This document shows, piece by piece, positions 36,035-43,973 of a stretch of 64,000 nucleotides of DNA. The notes under the pieces are model-generated. The model worked only from the letters and a program-made list of their open reading frames with translations, did no database searches and had not been told where the DNA came from. The position numbers and the translations under genes were made by a program. Within the stretch, counting starts at the first letter, position 1. Each line of letters opens with the position of its first letter. Source of the stretch: Natrinema longum (GTDB lineage Archaea; Halobacteriota; Halobacteria; Halobacteriales; Natrialbaceae); assembly GCF_017352095.1 (NCBI RefSeq), contig NZ_CP071463.1, forward strand, positions 1,798,001-1,862,000. Direction: 5' to 3'.

Positions 36035-36056
36035 ATTACAGACATAGGATTGTAAT
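36035..36056. promoter_or_regulatory. Palindrome 1 (ATTACAG...TGTAAT)
   Basis: 22 bp, arms ATTACAGAC and GATTGTAAT around ATAG, with mismatches. It shares its outer ATTACAG/TGTAAT and the central CATA with the second copy 98 nt away. Confidence 0.6.
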
Positions 36057-36153
36057 GAAGGTCGTAGCTATTCGAAACGCGGACCCGATCGACGAGCCGG
36101 GAGCGACTCGAGTACGGTCGTGGGACCACATCATTACAGTCATAAGACTGTAA
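36055..36153 (+). other. Possible micro-ORF or gene remnant (32 codons)
   Basis: ATG at 36055 to TAA at 36151-36153 gives 32 residues beginning MKVVAIRNADPIDEPGATRV. The frame exactly spans the gap between the two palindromes. No family recognised. It may be the leftover start of a deleted gene, a small peptide or chance. Confidence 0.25.
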
Positions 36154-36154
36154 T
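36133..36154. promoter_or_regulatory. Palindrome 2 (ATTACAGTC...GACTGTAAT)
   Basis: 22 bp with perfect 9-nt arms ATTACAGTC and GACTGTAAT around ATAA. It lies 93 nt past the stop of the minus-strand dehydratase-like gene, between two convergent genes, where an operator is not expected. Confidence 0.65.
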
Positions 36155-36246
36155 AGCGATTCGATCCATTCGAAAGCAGGGTCGGCGACCGGCGATCGGA
36201 CGGAGGGCCGTTTCCGAGAGCGAAACAAAAGGCGGAGGCGATCGGT

Positions 36247-37398
36247 TCACCACTCCGCGATACTCCCGTCCTCCTGGCGCCACACCTGATTGTGCCAGTT
36301 GAGATTCCGCTGGGACCGCTCCCGAACGGCCTCCTCGTCGATCCCGATCCCAAGCCCGGGTTCGTCGAGGAGGTCGAGATAGCCGTCCATGAACTCGAAG
36401 ACGGAGGCATCGTCGAGATAGTTATCGGCTGCGCTCTTCGGGGCAGGATAGATGTCGAACCCGTGGTCTTGGAACAACAGGTTCGGAACGGTCGCACTCA
36501 CTTGCAACGAGGCCGCCAGCGCGATCGGTCCGAGCGGACAGTTCGGAGCTACTGCCACGTCGTGTGCTTCTGCCATGTTCGCGATTCGTACCATTTCGGA
36601 GATTCCGCCCGCATGGGAGACGTCGGGTTGTACGACATCGACGCCACCGCGTTCGAACAGCGGCTTGAAATCCCAGCGCGAGTAGAGCCGCTCGCCCGTC
36701 GCCAGCGGAACGGTGGTCTGTGACGCGAGCGTGGGCAAATATTCGAGGTTTTCGGGAAGAACCGGCTCCTCGATAAACGCGATATCGAACGGCTCGAGTT
36801 TCGGTGCGATCCGTTTCGCGAGTGACTTCGAGATCCGCCCTCGAAAGTCGACGACGACATCGATACTCGGACCGACGGTCTCGCGTACGTGTTCGACGCG
36901 GGACACGACCTCGTCCACTACGGCCGGCGGCTCGAGGTGCCGCATCTGGTTGGCCGCGTCCATCTTCAACGCGGTGTAGCCGACGTCGCACAACTGCTCT
37001 GCTTCGGTGCCGACCTCGTCGGTTCGATCGCCACCGATCCACTGATAGACGCGGATCTTGTCCCGCGTCTTTCCGCCGAGGAGTTCGTACACCGGTGCAC
37101 CGAACGCGCGGCCCTTGAGATCCCACAGCGCCTGATCGATTCCCGCGATGGCGCTCATCAACACCGGGCCGCCACGATAGAAACACCCCCGATACATCGC
37201 TTGCCAGTGCTCTTCGATCCGGTGTGGGTCCTTCCCGAGGAGATAGCTGTCCATGACCTCGTCGACGGCAGTCCGGACGGTCGCGGCCCGCCCTTCGACG
37301 ATCGGTTCGCCCCACCCGATCAGCCCGTCCGCCGTCTCGAGTTTCAGGAAGAGCCATCGGGGCGGCACTTGGAACAGTTCGTAGTCGACGATTTTCAT
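36247..37398 (-). CDS. Galactonate dehydratase-like enolase-superfamily protein
   Basis: A 383-residue mandelate racemase/muconate lactonizing protein closely resembling E. coli DgoD along its length (MKIVDYELFQVPPRWLFLKL; FYRGGPVLMSAIAGIDQALW; ending SIAEW). Metal ligands are kept: D in VVVDFRGR, E in FIEEPV, E in TGERLYS. However the two catalytic His of DgoD are replaced: the DFHGR motif reads DFRGR, and the APHCPLGP motif reads APNCPLGP. So it keeps the fold but probably not the standard galactonate dehydration. Start 37398 is set by a TATA box at 37422-37428. Divergent from the ABC transporter operon. Confidence 0.85.
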   Translation of the reverse strand: MKIVDYELFQVPPRWLFLKLETADGLIGWGEPIVEGRAATVRTAVDEVMDSYLLGKDPHRIEEHWQAMYRGCFYRGGPVLMSAIAGIDQALWDLKGRAFGAPVYELLGGKTRDKIRVYQWIGGDRTDEVGTEAEQLCDVGYTALKMDAANQMRHLEPPAVVDEVVSRVEHVRETVGPSIDVVVDFRGRISKSLAKRIAPKLEPFDIAFIEEPVLPENLEYLPTLASQTTVPLATGERLYSRWDFKPLFERGGVDVVQPDVSHAGGISEMVRIANMAEAHDVAVAPNCPLGPIALAASLQVSATVPNLLFQDHGFDIYPAPKSAADNYLDDASVFEFMDGYLDLLDEPGLGIGIDEEAVRERSQRNLNWHNQVWRQEDGSIAEW

Positions 37399-37421
37399 AC
37401 AGGCAGTTCGTGACAATCACC

Positions 37422-37428
37422 TATAAAC
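37422..37428 (-). promoter_or_regulatory. TATA box of the dehydratase-like gene
   Basis: Minus-strand GTTTATAG region, 24-30 nt before ATG 37398. It favours that start over an in-frame ATG at 37416. Confidence 0.55.
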
Positions 37429-37504
37429 GTTCGATCTCTCGCACCGACCGTCTCGGGACCGGACTGCGTGATGGCCGTTGTCCTCGGCACCGGACTGATG
37501 AAAA

Positions 37505-37512
37505 ACTATATA
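37505..37512 (+). promoter_or_regulatory. Promoter of the sugar ABC transporter operon
   Basis: ACTATATA, 37-44 nt before ATG 37549, in the 150-nt divergent region with the dehydratase-like gene. Confidence 0.5.
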
Positions 37513-37548
37513 TGTGATCTACCGAAATAGTCGTCCGGGCCGAATGAT

Positions 37549-38856
37549 ATGACAGACCATACCCGACGCAAGCTACTGCAGTATGCCGGCACAACGACGA
37601 CGCTCGGTCTCGCCGGGTGCCTGAACGGATTCACCGGTTCGAACGGTTCCGGAGATGCGATCCGAGCGCGCTACATCGGGCAGGAACCGCAGGCCGACTG
37701 GCTCGAGGAACAGTCAGACGCCTTCGAGGAGGAGACCGGTATCGAAGTCGAACACGAGTTTCTGACGTGGGCGGACGTGCCGGACTCACAGGTGACCGAT
37801 ATCCAGTCCGGTACTGGGCCGGACGTCGACCACATCGCGTCGACGTTCCTCCCACAACAGGCGAACGCCGACGGCTGGGTCGACCTGTCGGAACTGGATG
37901 CACCGTTGCCCGAATCGGACGGCTTTTTCGACCAAGTGACCGACATCATGGAGTACCAGGGAGCCGTCCACGGCATCCCGTGGTTCTGGGGACCGCGTGG
38001 CTATCTCGAGTACGATCCGCTCGTCGAGCAAGCGGGAATCGACGGCCAACCAGACGACTGGGACGACCTCGTCGAGCAGGGGCAGGCGTTCCGAGCGGAG
38101 TTCCCCGACAGACACCTCTACGCGATGATGGGCGTGAGTTGGGAGCTACCGCGTGCGTTCATCACGTTCCTCTGGCAAAACGGCGGGCAAGTGGCCGACG
38201 AGGAGACGAACGAGATCCTATTCGATTCGACGGAAGGCGTCGAGGCGCTGAACTTCTGGAAGGACCTCATCGTCGAAGACGACGTCATGCCGACACAGAT
38301 CGCCGAGTGGGGGGTCGACGAGTTCGACGGGGCGTTGATCAACGAGGACGTCGGGGCAATCATGCAAGACCTGAGTCCCGTCGATCAGTTCGTCGAGCAA
38401 GGGATGGCGGACCGGAGCGACTTCACGATCGGCCAACTCCCGGCCGGGCCGACCGGCGACCGGTCGACGTTCTTCGGCATGGAAGGGCTCGGCATTCGGC
38501 CGTGGTCGGACAAGCAGGAGGAAGCCGCCGAGTGGATCTCGTGGCTCGCCCAGCCGGAGACGAACGCGGCGTTTGCCGATCGGATCGGTCTGCTGCCGAC
38601 CGTCGAAGCGGCGTTCGACCGCTCCGAATTCGACGACGAACTCAGCCGGACGCTCCACGACGACGTGCTCCCCCATGCGCGGCACTATCCGATGATTCCG
38701 GGGCTGAGCGAAGTCGAGGGCGAACTCGCCGGAACGATCGGCCAGTGGCTCGAGGAAGTCGTCACGGGCGAGTGGGAAGACGGACGGTCCGCGGAACTCC
38801 TCGACGAGGCCGCCGGTGTCGCACAGCAACTCGTCGATCAGGCACAAGAGGGTTGA
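37549..38856 (+). CDS. ABC sugar-binding lipoprotein (family 1 solute-binding protein)
   Basis: A 435-residue extracellular binding protein. It starts with a twin-arginine signal and lipobox (TRRKLLQYAGTTTTLGLAGC, Cys 24). The mature part has the two-lobed type 1 pattern: FEEETGIEVEHEFLTWADVP, GTGPDVDHIASTFLPQQ, MEYQGAVHGIPWFWGPRGYL, FITFLWQNGGQVADEE, MEGLGIRPWSDKQEEAAEWI. Such proteins bind mono- or oligosaccharides. Followed by two permeases. With chitinases downstream, chitooligosaccharide is the favoured ligand, but this is inference. Confidence 0.9.
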   Translation: MTDHTRRKLLQYAGTTTTLGLAGCLNGFTGSNGSGDAIRARYIGQEPQADWLEEQSDAFEEETGIEVEHEFLTWADVPDSQVTDIQSGTGPDVDHIASTFLPQQANADGWVDLSELDAPLPESDGFFDQVTDIMEYQGAVHGIPWFWGPRGYLEYDPLVEQAGIDGQPDDWDDLVEQGQAFRAEFPDRHLYAMMGVSWELPRAFITFLWQNGGQVADEETNEILFDSTEGVEALNFWKDLIVEDDVMPTQIAEWGVDEFDGALINEDVGAIMQDLSPVDQFVEQGMADRSDFTIGQLPAGPTGDRSTFFGMEGLGIRPWSDKQEEAAEWISWLAQPETNAAFADRIGLLPTVEAAFDRSEFDDELSRTLHDDVLPHARHYPMIPGLSEVEGELAGTIGQWLEEVVTGEWEDGRSAELLDEAAGVAQQLVDQAQEG

Positions 38857-38907
38857 TTACGGATGGGGCTCCGAAAGAACTAACATAGATCTCGAAAGCT
38901 ACATATC

Positions 38908-39894
38908 ATGGTACGCGCTTCCTTGCGGTTACGCGAGCGAGTGACCAGCGGTGATCTCGGGCGGTATCTCCCGTTGTACAGTCGACTCGACGAGAAGTAC
39001 CGATACGCGTACAAGCTCCTGTTTCCCGCACTGGCGATGATGTTCGTCGTGCACTTCGTCCCCGTCGTGTGGGGGGTGACGATCAGTTTCATGGGCGTGG
39101 ACGCGAACTACATCGGTGACTGGACGAGCGCGCCGTTCGTCGGCCTCGAACACTACGCCTTCGTGATGGATCCGGCGACGACCATCGGGAGCCGATACTG
39201 GTACTCGATATCGCGGACCGCCCTCTGGTCGTTCGGCGTCCTCGTCGGGACCTACGTGTTGGGGCTGACGGCAGCGTTGATCCTCAATCAGGGGTTCAGA
39301 GGATCGTTCGTCGTTCGAACGCTGTTGTTGCTTCCGTGGATCGCCCCGGCGATCGTGACGTTGAACGTCTGGCGCATGATGTTCCTCTCCGATTCCGGCA
39401 TCATCAACCACGCGCTCATGTCCGTCGGGATCATCGACGAGCCGGTGTTCTGGTTGCTCGGCGATCAAGCGCTGTGGTCGATGACTATCGCACACGTCTG
39501 GATCCAGTTCCCCTGGGTGATGATCATGCTCTATGCCGGCCTCCAGTCGATCCCCCAACAGCTCTACGAGGCCGCGTCCATCGACGGGGCCGGCCGCTGG
39601 GGCAAGTTCCGATACGTCACGCTGCCACAACTCAAACCCGTCTCCGGGGTGGTGATACTCCTCATGTTGCTGTGGACGATGATCAACTTCACGACGCCGT
39701 ACGTGATGTTCGGCGGGAGTCCGCCCTCGTCGGTCGAGGTGACGATGGTGTACATCTATAACTTCTCGTTCAGAGCCTTCGCGTTCGGTCGCGGGGCCGC
39801 GATGAGCGTCGGACTGTTCGTCGTTTCGATGGTGATCGCGACGATCTACTACCGCCGCTTCATCCGGAGCGATTTGGAGGCGGATACCCAATGA
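38908..39894 (+). CDS. Sugar ABC transporter permease, MalF type
   Basis: A 328-residue inner-membrane permease with about six helices. The coupling-helix (EAA) motif is seen in LYEAASIDGAGRWGKFRYVTLPQLKPV. The long N-terminal region includes LYSRLDEKYRYAYKLLFPAL before the first helix. It pairs with the downstream permease, which overlaps it by 4 nt (ATGA). It belongs with the lipoprotein upstream and the ATPase at 42574. Confidence 0.92.
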   Translation: MVRASLRLRERVTSGDLGRYLPLYSRLDEKYRYAYKLLFPALAMMFVVHFVPVVWGVTISFMGVDANYIGDWTSAPFVGLEHYAFVMDPATTIGSRYWYSISRTALWSFGVLVGTYVLGLTAALILNQGFRGSFVVRTLLLLPWIAPAIVTLNVWRMMFLSDSGIINHALMSVGIIDEPVFWLLGDQALWSMTIAHVWIQFPWVMIMLYAGLQSIPQQLYEAASIDGAGRWGKFRYVTLPQLKPVSGVVILLMLLWTMINFTTPYVMFGGSPPSSVEVTMVYIYNFSFRAFAFGRGAAMSVGLFVVSMVIATIYYRRFIRSDLEADTQ

Positions 39895-40766
39895 TTCCCG
39901 ACGAGTGGAGGCCGTCCGAGGAGACCACGGACCGACTGTTCGGACTCGCGTCCAAGGGAGTCCTGCTGACGATCGCGATCTGGGCCCTGTTCCCCATTTA
40001 CTGGATGGTGTTCAACAGCTTCCGAACCCGATTCGAGATCGTCGGCGGCGATCCGAGCTTCACCGAGACGTCGCTTCACTACCAGAACTACATCGACATG
40101 TGGTCTCGCGTCGATCTGTTGGGGTACTTCGTGAACAGTCTCGTCATCGCGAGCACGACGACGGTTATCGCGCTCTTCATCGCCTGTCTCGGCGGGTACG
40201 CGTTCTCCCGGTACCGGTTCCCGGGCCGACAGTACGTCGGTGCATCGCTCATCGGGACCCAGCTGATCCCCGGAATCTTGATTCTGTTGCCGATGTTCAT
40301 GCTGTTCCGGACGATTCACGATACCGTCGGGATCCAGCTCATTCACACCTATCAGGGGATCATCTTCGTCTACACCACGTTCTCCGTTCCGTTCGCGATC
40401 TGGATGCTTCGTGGGTTTTTCGACACGATCCCCCCATCGCTCGAGGAAGCCGCTCGCGTCGACGGCTGTACCCGGTTCCAGGCCCTGTTTCGAGTGGTCT
40501 TGCCGCTTGCAGCGCCGGGAATCGCCGCGACGGGGATGTTCGTGTTCCTGGTCGCGTTCAACGAGGTGCTGTTCGCGTCGGTCATGGCACGAGGCGACGT
40601 GACTCCGCTTTCGATCGGCATCCAGCAGTTCATGGAACGGGACCAGAACCACTGGGGCGAGATGATGGCCGCGTCGACGGTCGCGACGCTCCCGATCCTC
40701 CTCATCTTCGTGGCGTTCCAGAAGCCGATCGTCAAGGGACTGACCGAGGGCGGCGTGAAACAGTAG
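39891..40766 (+). CDS. Sugar ABC transporter permease, MalG type
   Basis: A 291-residue permease with six helices. EAA motif SLEEAARVDGCTRFQALFRV then LPLAAPGIAATGMFVFLVA; N-terminal helix from residue 20 (KGVLLTIAIWALFPIYWMV). Start overlaps the MalF-type gene by 4 nt. A convergent GH3 gene follows, so the ATPase gene is separated from this operon. Confidence 0.92.
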   Translation: MIPDEWRPSEETTDRLFGLASKGVLLTIAIWALFPIYWMVFNSFRTRFEIVGGDPSFTETSLHYQNYIDMWSRVDLLGYFVNSLVIASTTTVIALFIACLGGYAFSRYRFPGRQYVGASLIGTQLIPGILILLPMFMLFRTIHDTVGIQLIHTYQGIIFVYTTFSVPFAIWMLRGFFDTIPPSLEEAARVDGCTRFQALFRVVLPLAAPGIAATGMFVFLVAFNEVLFASVMARGDVTPLSIGIQQFMERDQNHWGEMMAASTVATLPILLIFVAFQKPIVKGLTEGGVKQ

Positions 40767-40869
40767 CCACCCTCTCGAGAGGATCGGCGAGTACGGCCCG
40801 TCCCGGTCGCTCCCTCGTTCGGTCTCGCTGGTATGACGCGACTGCGCTGCCGTCCGACGTCGAACCCGT

Positions 40870-42450
40870 TCAGTCCGCAAACCCGGGAACGGTGACCGGC
40901 AACTGACCGGTCGGCGTCGTCTCGCCGACGAGCATCTCCCCGAGAACGGTGCGTGTCGCCGGCGTGTAATCGTACGTCACCACTGCAGTCGAGACGTCGG
41001 GAACCGTCGACAGATCGTAGGGGTTCCGAACGAGTACCGCCGCGAACCGCGACGTTCGGTCGTCGAGTGCGCCGACCGCTGCTGCCTGTGATTCGTCGGC
41101 CGTCGCGTCGTCGACGGCGGCGATCACCTGTGCGTCGTCGTCGAACGACGGTCCCTCGAGCGGGTCGTCGAACTCGTGACACGTGACGTCGAATCCGACG
41201 GTGGCGAGCGACTCGGCGAGCAGCGATGGCTCGAACTCGTCGTCTTCCGCCGGCGACGCTGGGCCGCCCGACGACCCGACCAGCCGGAGCGGCCGATCGG
41301 TCGTGAACGGGAGCGTGTCGTCCCGGTCGCGAGCGAGCGTGATCCCGCGAGCGGCGATCGCACGCGCGGTCTCGGCGGAACGGTCGGCCGCGTCCGCCCA
41401 GGGCGGGGCTGACGGCGACCGCGAGTCGCTCACGCGGCGGCGTTTGTAGCGGAGGATTCGGTCGACGGCTGTGTCGATCGTTGCCTCGTCGAGTCGACCC
41501 GATTCGACTGCATCGATCACCGCGTCGATCGCGTCCGCCTGTGTCTCGGGTGTGTGACAGACGAGCAGCAGGTCACAGCCCGCCTCGAGCGCTCGCACGC
41601 AGCCCTCCGGTGTTCCGACCCCGTCCGCGATGGCGCGCATCTCCATCCCGTCGGTCACGAGGAGGCCGTCGAAGCCGAGTTCGTCGCGGAGCACTCGGCG
41701 CTGGACCGCGGCCGACACGGTCGCCGGGGTCGACGGCGTTTCCGTGATCGCCGGGAACGAGACGTGCGTCGTCATGATCGCGTCGAGCCCGGCGTCGATC
41801 GCTCGCCGAAACGGCGCGAACTCGACGTCCGCGAGTCGCTCGCGGTCGTGATCGACGACGGGTAGTTCGTGATGGGAGTCGGCACTCGTATCGCCGTGTC
41901 CCGGAAAGTGTTTGCCACAGGCGATGACGCCTCGGGACTGCATCCCCAGTGCCAGTTCGACCCCGAGTTCGCCCACTCGCTCGGGGTCCTCGCCGAACGA
42001 GCGGACGCCGATCACCGGGTTCCGCGGGTTGTTGTTGACGTCGAGGACGGGTGCCAAGTTGAAATTGATCCCGAGTGCGGCCAGTTCGCCGGCGACGGCT
42101 TCACCGGCGGTGCGTGCGAGCGTGGGATCGCCGCTCGCACCGATGCACATCTGACTGGGCAGCTCCGTCCCCCAGCCGAGACGGGAGACGACTCCGCCTT
42201 CCTGATCGGCCATCACGAACGGCGGGACGCCCGGCCCCTCCTCGAGGACGAGCCGCCGTAGTCGGTCGGTAAGCGTTGCGACCTGTGTCGGGGTCTCGAC
42301 GTTCCGGCTGAAGTAGACGACGTTGCCACACTGTCGTTCGGTGATCAGCGTTCGGAGGTCGGCAGTGAGCTCCGTCCCGTCGAAGCCGACGACGAACAGC
42401 TGGCCGACTTTCGTCGCGAGATCCATCTCACTCGCGTCTGTTGGCACCAT
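40870..42450 (-). CDS. GH3 beta-N-acetylhexosaminidase-like enzyme (NagZ type)
   Basis: A 526-residue glycoside hydrolase family 3 protein. The NagZ-group loop CGKHFPGHGDTSADSHHELP carries the His/Asp dyad used as acid/base, and the nucleophile Asp is in GFDGLLVTDGMEM. A C-terminal domain of about 150 residues (from ARGITLARDRDDTLPF) follows the barrel. There is no signal peptide, so it acts in the cytoplasm, fitting hydrolysis of imported N-acetylated oligosaccharides to GlcNAc. Start 42450 is supported by an AT-rich element 26-37 nt upstream (42476-42487); the longer frame to 42522 is less likely. It lies between transporter permease and ATPase genes. Confidence 0.87.
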   Translation of the reverse strand: MVPTDASEMDLATKVGQLFVVGFDGTELTADLRTLITERQCGNVVYFSRNVETPTQVATLTDRLRRLVLEEGPGVPPFVMADQEGGVVSRLGWGTELPSQMCIGASGDPTLARTAGEAVAGELAALGINFNLAPVLDVNNNPRNPVIGVRSFGEDPERVGELGVELALGMQSRGVIACGKHFPGHGDTSADSHHELPVVDHDRERLADVEFAPFRRAIDAGLDAIMTTHVSFPAITETPSTPATVSAAVQRRVLRDELGFDGLLVTDGMEMRAIADGVGTPEGCVRALEAGCDLLLVCHTPETQADAIDAVIDAVESGRLDEATIDTAVDRILRYKRRRVSDSRSPSAPPWADAADRSAETARAIAARGITLARDRDDTLPFTTDRPLRLVGSSGGPASPAEDDEFEPSLLAESLATVGFDVTCHEFDDPLEGPSFDDDAQVIAAVDDATADESQAAAVGALDDRTSRFAAVLVRNPYDLSTVPDVSTAVVTYDYTPATRTVLGEMLVGETTPTGQLPVTVPGFAD

Positions 42451-42540
42451 AGCGCGGTAGTTGTCTTCGCTCGCATGTAATTCTATTGTGCCGACCATCG
42501 CTGCCGTTCGCGGGAAACACAACGTGTCAGTTTCAGACAG

Positions 42541-42549
42541 CTATATATA
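42541..42549 (+). promoter_or_regulatory. Promoter of the sugar ABC ATPase gene
   Basis: CTATATATA lies 25-33 nt before ATG 42574, so the ATPase gene has its own leaderless promoter, divergent from the GH3 gene. Confidence 0.6.
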
Positions 42550-42573
42550 CCTTGGCAATAGCATTCGTAACGA

Positions 42574-43740
42574 ATGGGCCGGATTGACATAGAGAGCCTG
42601 ACCAAAGAGTATCGTACGCCGAACGGACCGCTCCGCGCCGTCGACTCGCTCGACCTCGAGATCGAAGACGGGGAGTTCATCGTTTTCGTGGGGCCGTCCG
42701 GCTGTGGCAAATCGACGACGCTTCGCTGTATCGCTGGCCTCGAGACCGTAACGAGCGGCTCGATCCGATTCGGAGAGACCGACATAACGGAGGACAAGCC
42801 CAAAGACCGGGATATCGCGATGGTGTTCCAGAACTACGCGCTCTATCCTCACATGACCGCCAGGGAGAACATCGCGTTCGGGCTGAAGATGTCGACGGAG
42901 CTGTCGGCCACCGAAATCGACGACCAGGTCGAGATGGCCGCTGAAATGATGGATATCGACGATCTCCTCGACGACAAACCCGGCGAACTCTCCGGCGGGC
43001 AACAACAGCGGGTCGCGCTTGGCCGTGCGATCGTCCGCGATCCAGCGGTCTTCCTGATGGACGAACCGCTCTCGAACCTCGACGCGAAACTGCGCGCACA
43101 GATGCGAACGGAGCTCCAACAACTCCAACACGAGTTGGGGGTGACCACGGTGTACGTCACCCACGATCAGACGGAGGCGATGACGATGGGTGACCGGATC
43201 GTTATCCTCGACGACGGCCAGCTACAGCAGGTCGGCACACCCCTCGAGTGCTATCACCGACCGGCGAATCGGTTCGTCGCGGGATTCATCGGCTCGCCCC
43301 CCATGAATTTCCTCGAGGTCGACGCCGACTCCGAGGAGGGGGCGCTCGTGCATCCGGCGTTTACGCTCCCGCTGCCCGACTCGCTCGCGGCGGAGATCGA
43401 TACTGAAGCCCTGACCCTCGGTATCAGACCGGAGCACGTGTCACTGACGACGACGCCCGAGACACACGCGGAGCCCGACCGGTTGATCGAGATGGAAGTC
43501 ACGGTTACCGAACCGATGGGCGACGTAACGAACGTCTATCTGGACGTCGGCGGGGAGTCGATGACGGTGACTGCTGACGGTCGCATCGGCGTCGATGCCG
43601 GTGAAACGGTGTTCATCCACGTTCCGACGGCGAAGATGCATCTGTTCGACGCCGACTCCGGCGAGTCGCTCAAACACAGCGACGAGTCGGTCGAGCCGGC
43701 GACCTCCCAGACGGCGTCCGGTCGTGCCGAAACGGTGTAA
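42574..43740 (+). CDS. Sugar ABC transporter ATPase (MalK/UgpC/MsmX type)
   Basis: A 388-residue ATPase of the carbohydrate uptake group 1. Walker A GPSGCGKSTT, Q-loop FQNYALYPHMT, signature LSGGQQQRVALGRA, Walker B VFLMDEPLSNLDAKLRAQMR, switch YVTHDQTEAM, then two C-terminal OB-like (TOBE) repeats from about residue 240 (FIGSPPMNFLEVD; LGIRPEHVSL). It would energise the lipoprotein/permease set at 37549-40766, although it is expressed from a separate promoter. Such ATPases can serve several transporters. Confidence 0.93.
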   Translation: MGRIDIESLTKEYRTPNGPLRAVDSLDLEIEDGEFIVFVGPSGCGKSTTLRCIAGLETVTSGSIRFGETDITEDKPKDRDIAMVFQNYALYPHMTARENIAFGLKMSTELSATEIDDQVEMAAEMMDIDDLLDDKPGELSGGQQQRVALGRAIVRDPAVFLMDEPLSNLDAKLRAQMRTELQQLQHELGVTTVYVTHDQTEAMTMGDRIVILDDGQLQQVGTPLECYHRPANRFVAGFIGSPPMNFLEVDADSEEGALVHPAFTLPLPDSLAAEIDTEALTLGIRPEHVSLTTTPETHAEPDRLIEMEVTVTEPMGDVTNVYLDVGGESMTVTADGRIGVDAGETVFIHVPTAKMHLFDADSGESLKHSDESVEPATSQTASGRAETV

Positions 43741-43880
43741 TTCGACCGACCGTCCAAGCGCGGTCACTGCGCTTTGGCGGCGACGCCAGTTCTCCCGGTC
43801 TCGAGCGGACGGATATTAATCCGGCAAAAGTATACTAATTTGAAATATTGGAATATAAAAGTGACTACAGATAGCAATAG

Positions 43881-43890
43881 AATTATATAC
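43881..43890 (+). promoter_or_regulatory. Candidate promoter of the chitinase gene array
   Basis: AATTATATAC within an AT-rich patch (43820-43910). The first chitinase ATG is at 43974, giving a leader of roughly 60 nt. A second TATA-like stretch, GAATATAAAA, is at 43851-43860. Confidence 0.5.
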
Positions 43891-43973
43891 TCTGTTTAGT
43901 CAATACTAGACGGCCGAGTCGCGGAAGGACACACGGCCAGAGACGAGACGACAATCACACGGAGACGATATCT

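Larger units (their letters stand above)
35800..36246. other. Convergent intergenic region with two palindromes, 447 nt
   Basis: No long gene. It holds two related palindromes (36035-36056 and 36133-36154), and between them a 32-codon frame (36055-36153) starting MKVVAIRNADPID. Its ATG overlaps the end of the first palindrome and its TAA lies in the second. The remainder is GC-rich and unremarkable. Confidence 0.55.

Noticed and set aside
36247-37398. Plain galactonate dehydratase
   Set aside because: Fold and length agree but both catalytic His positions are substituted (R and N), so I do not assign the gene symbol dgoD.
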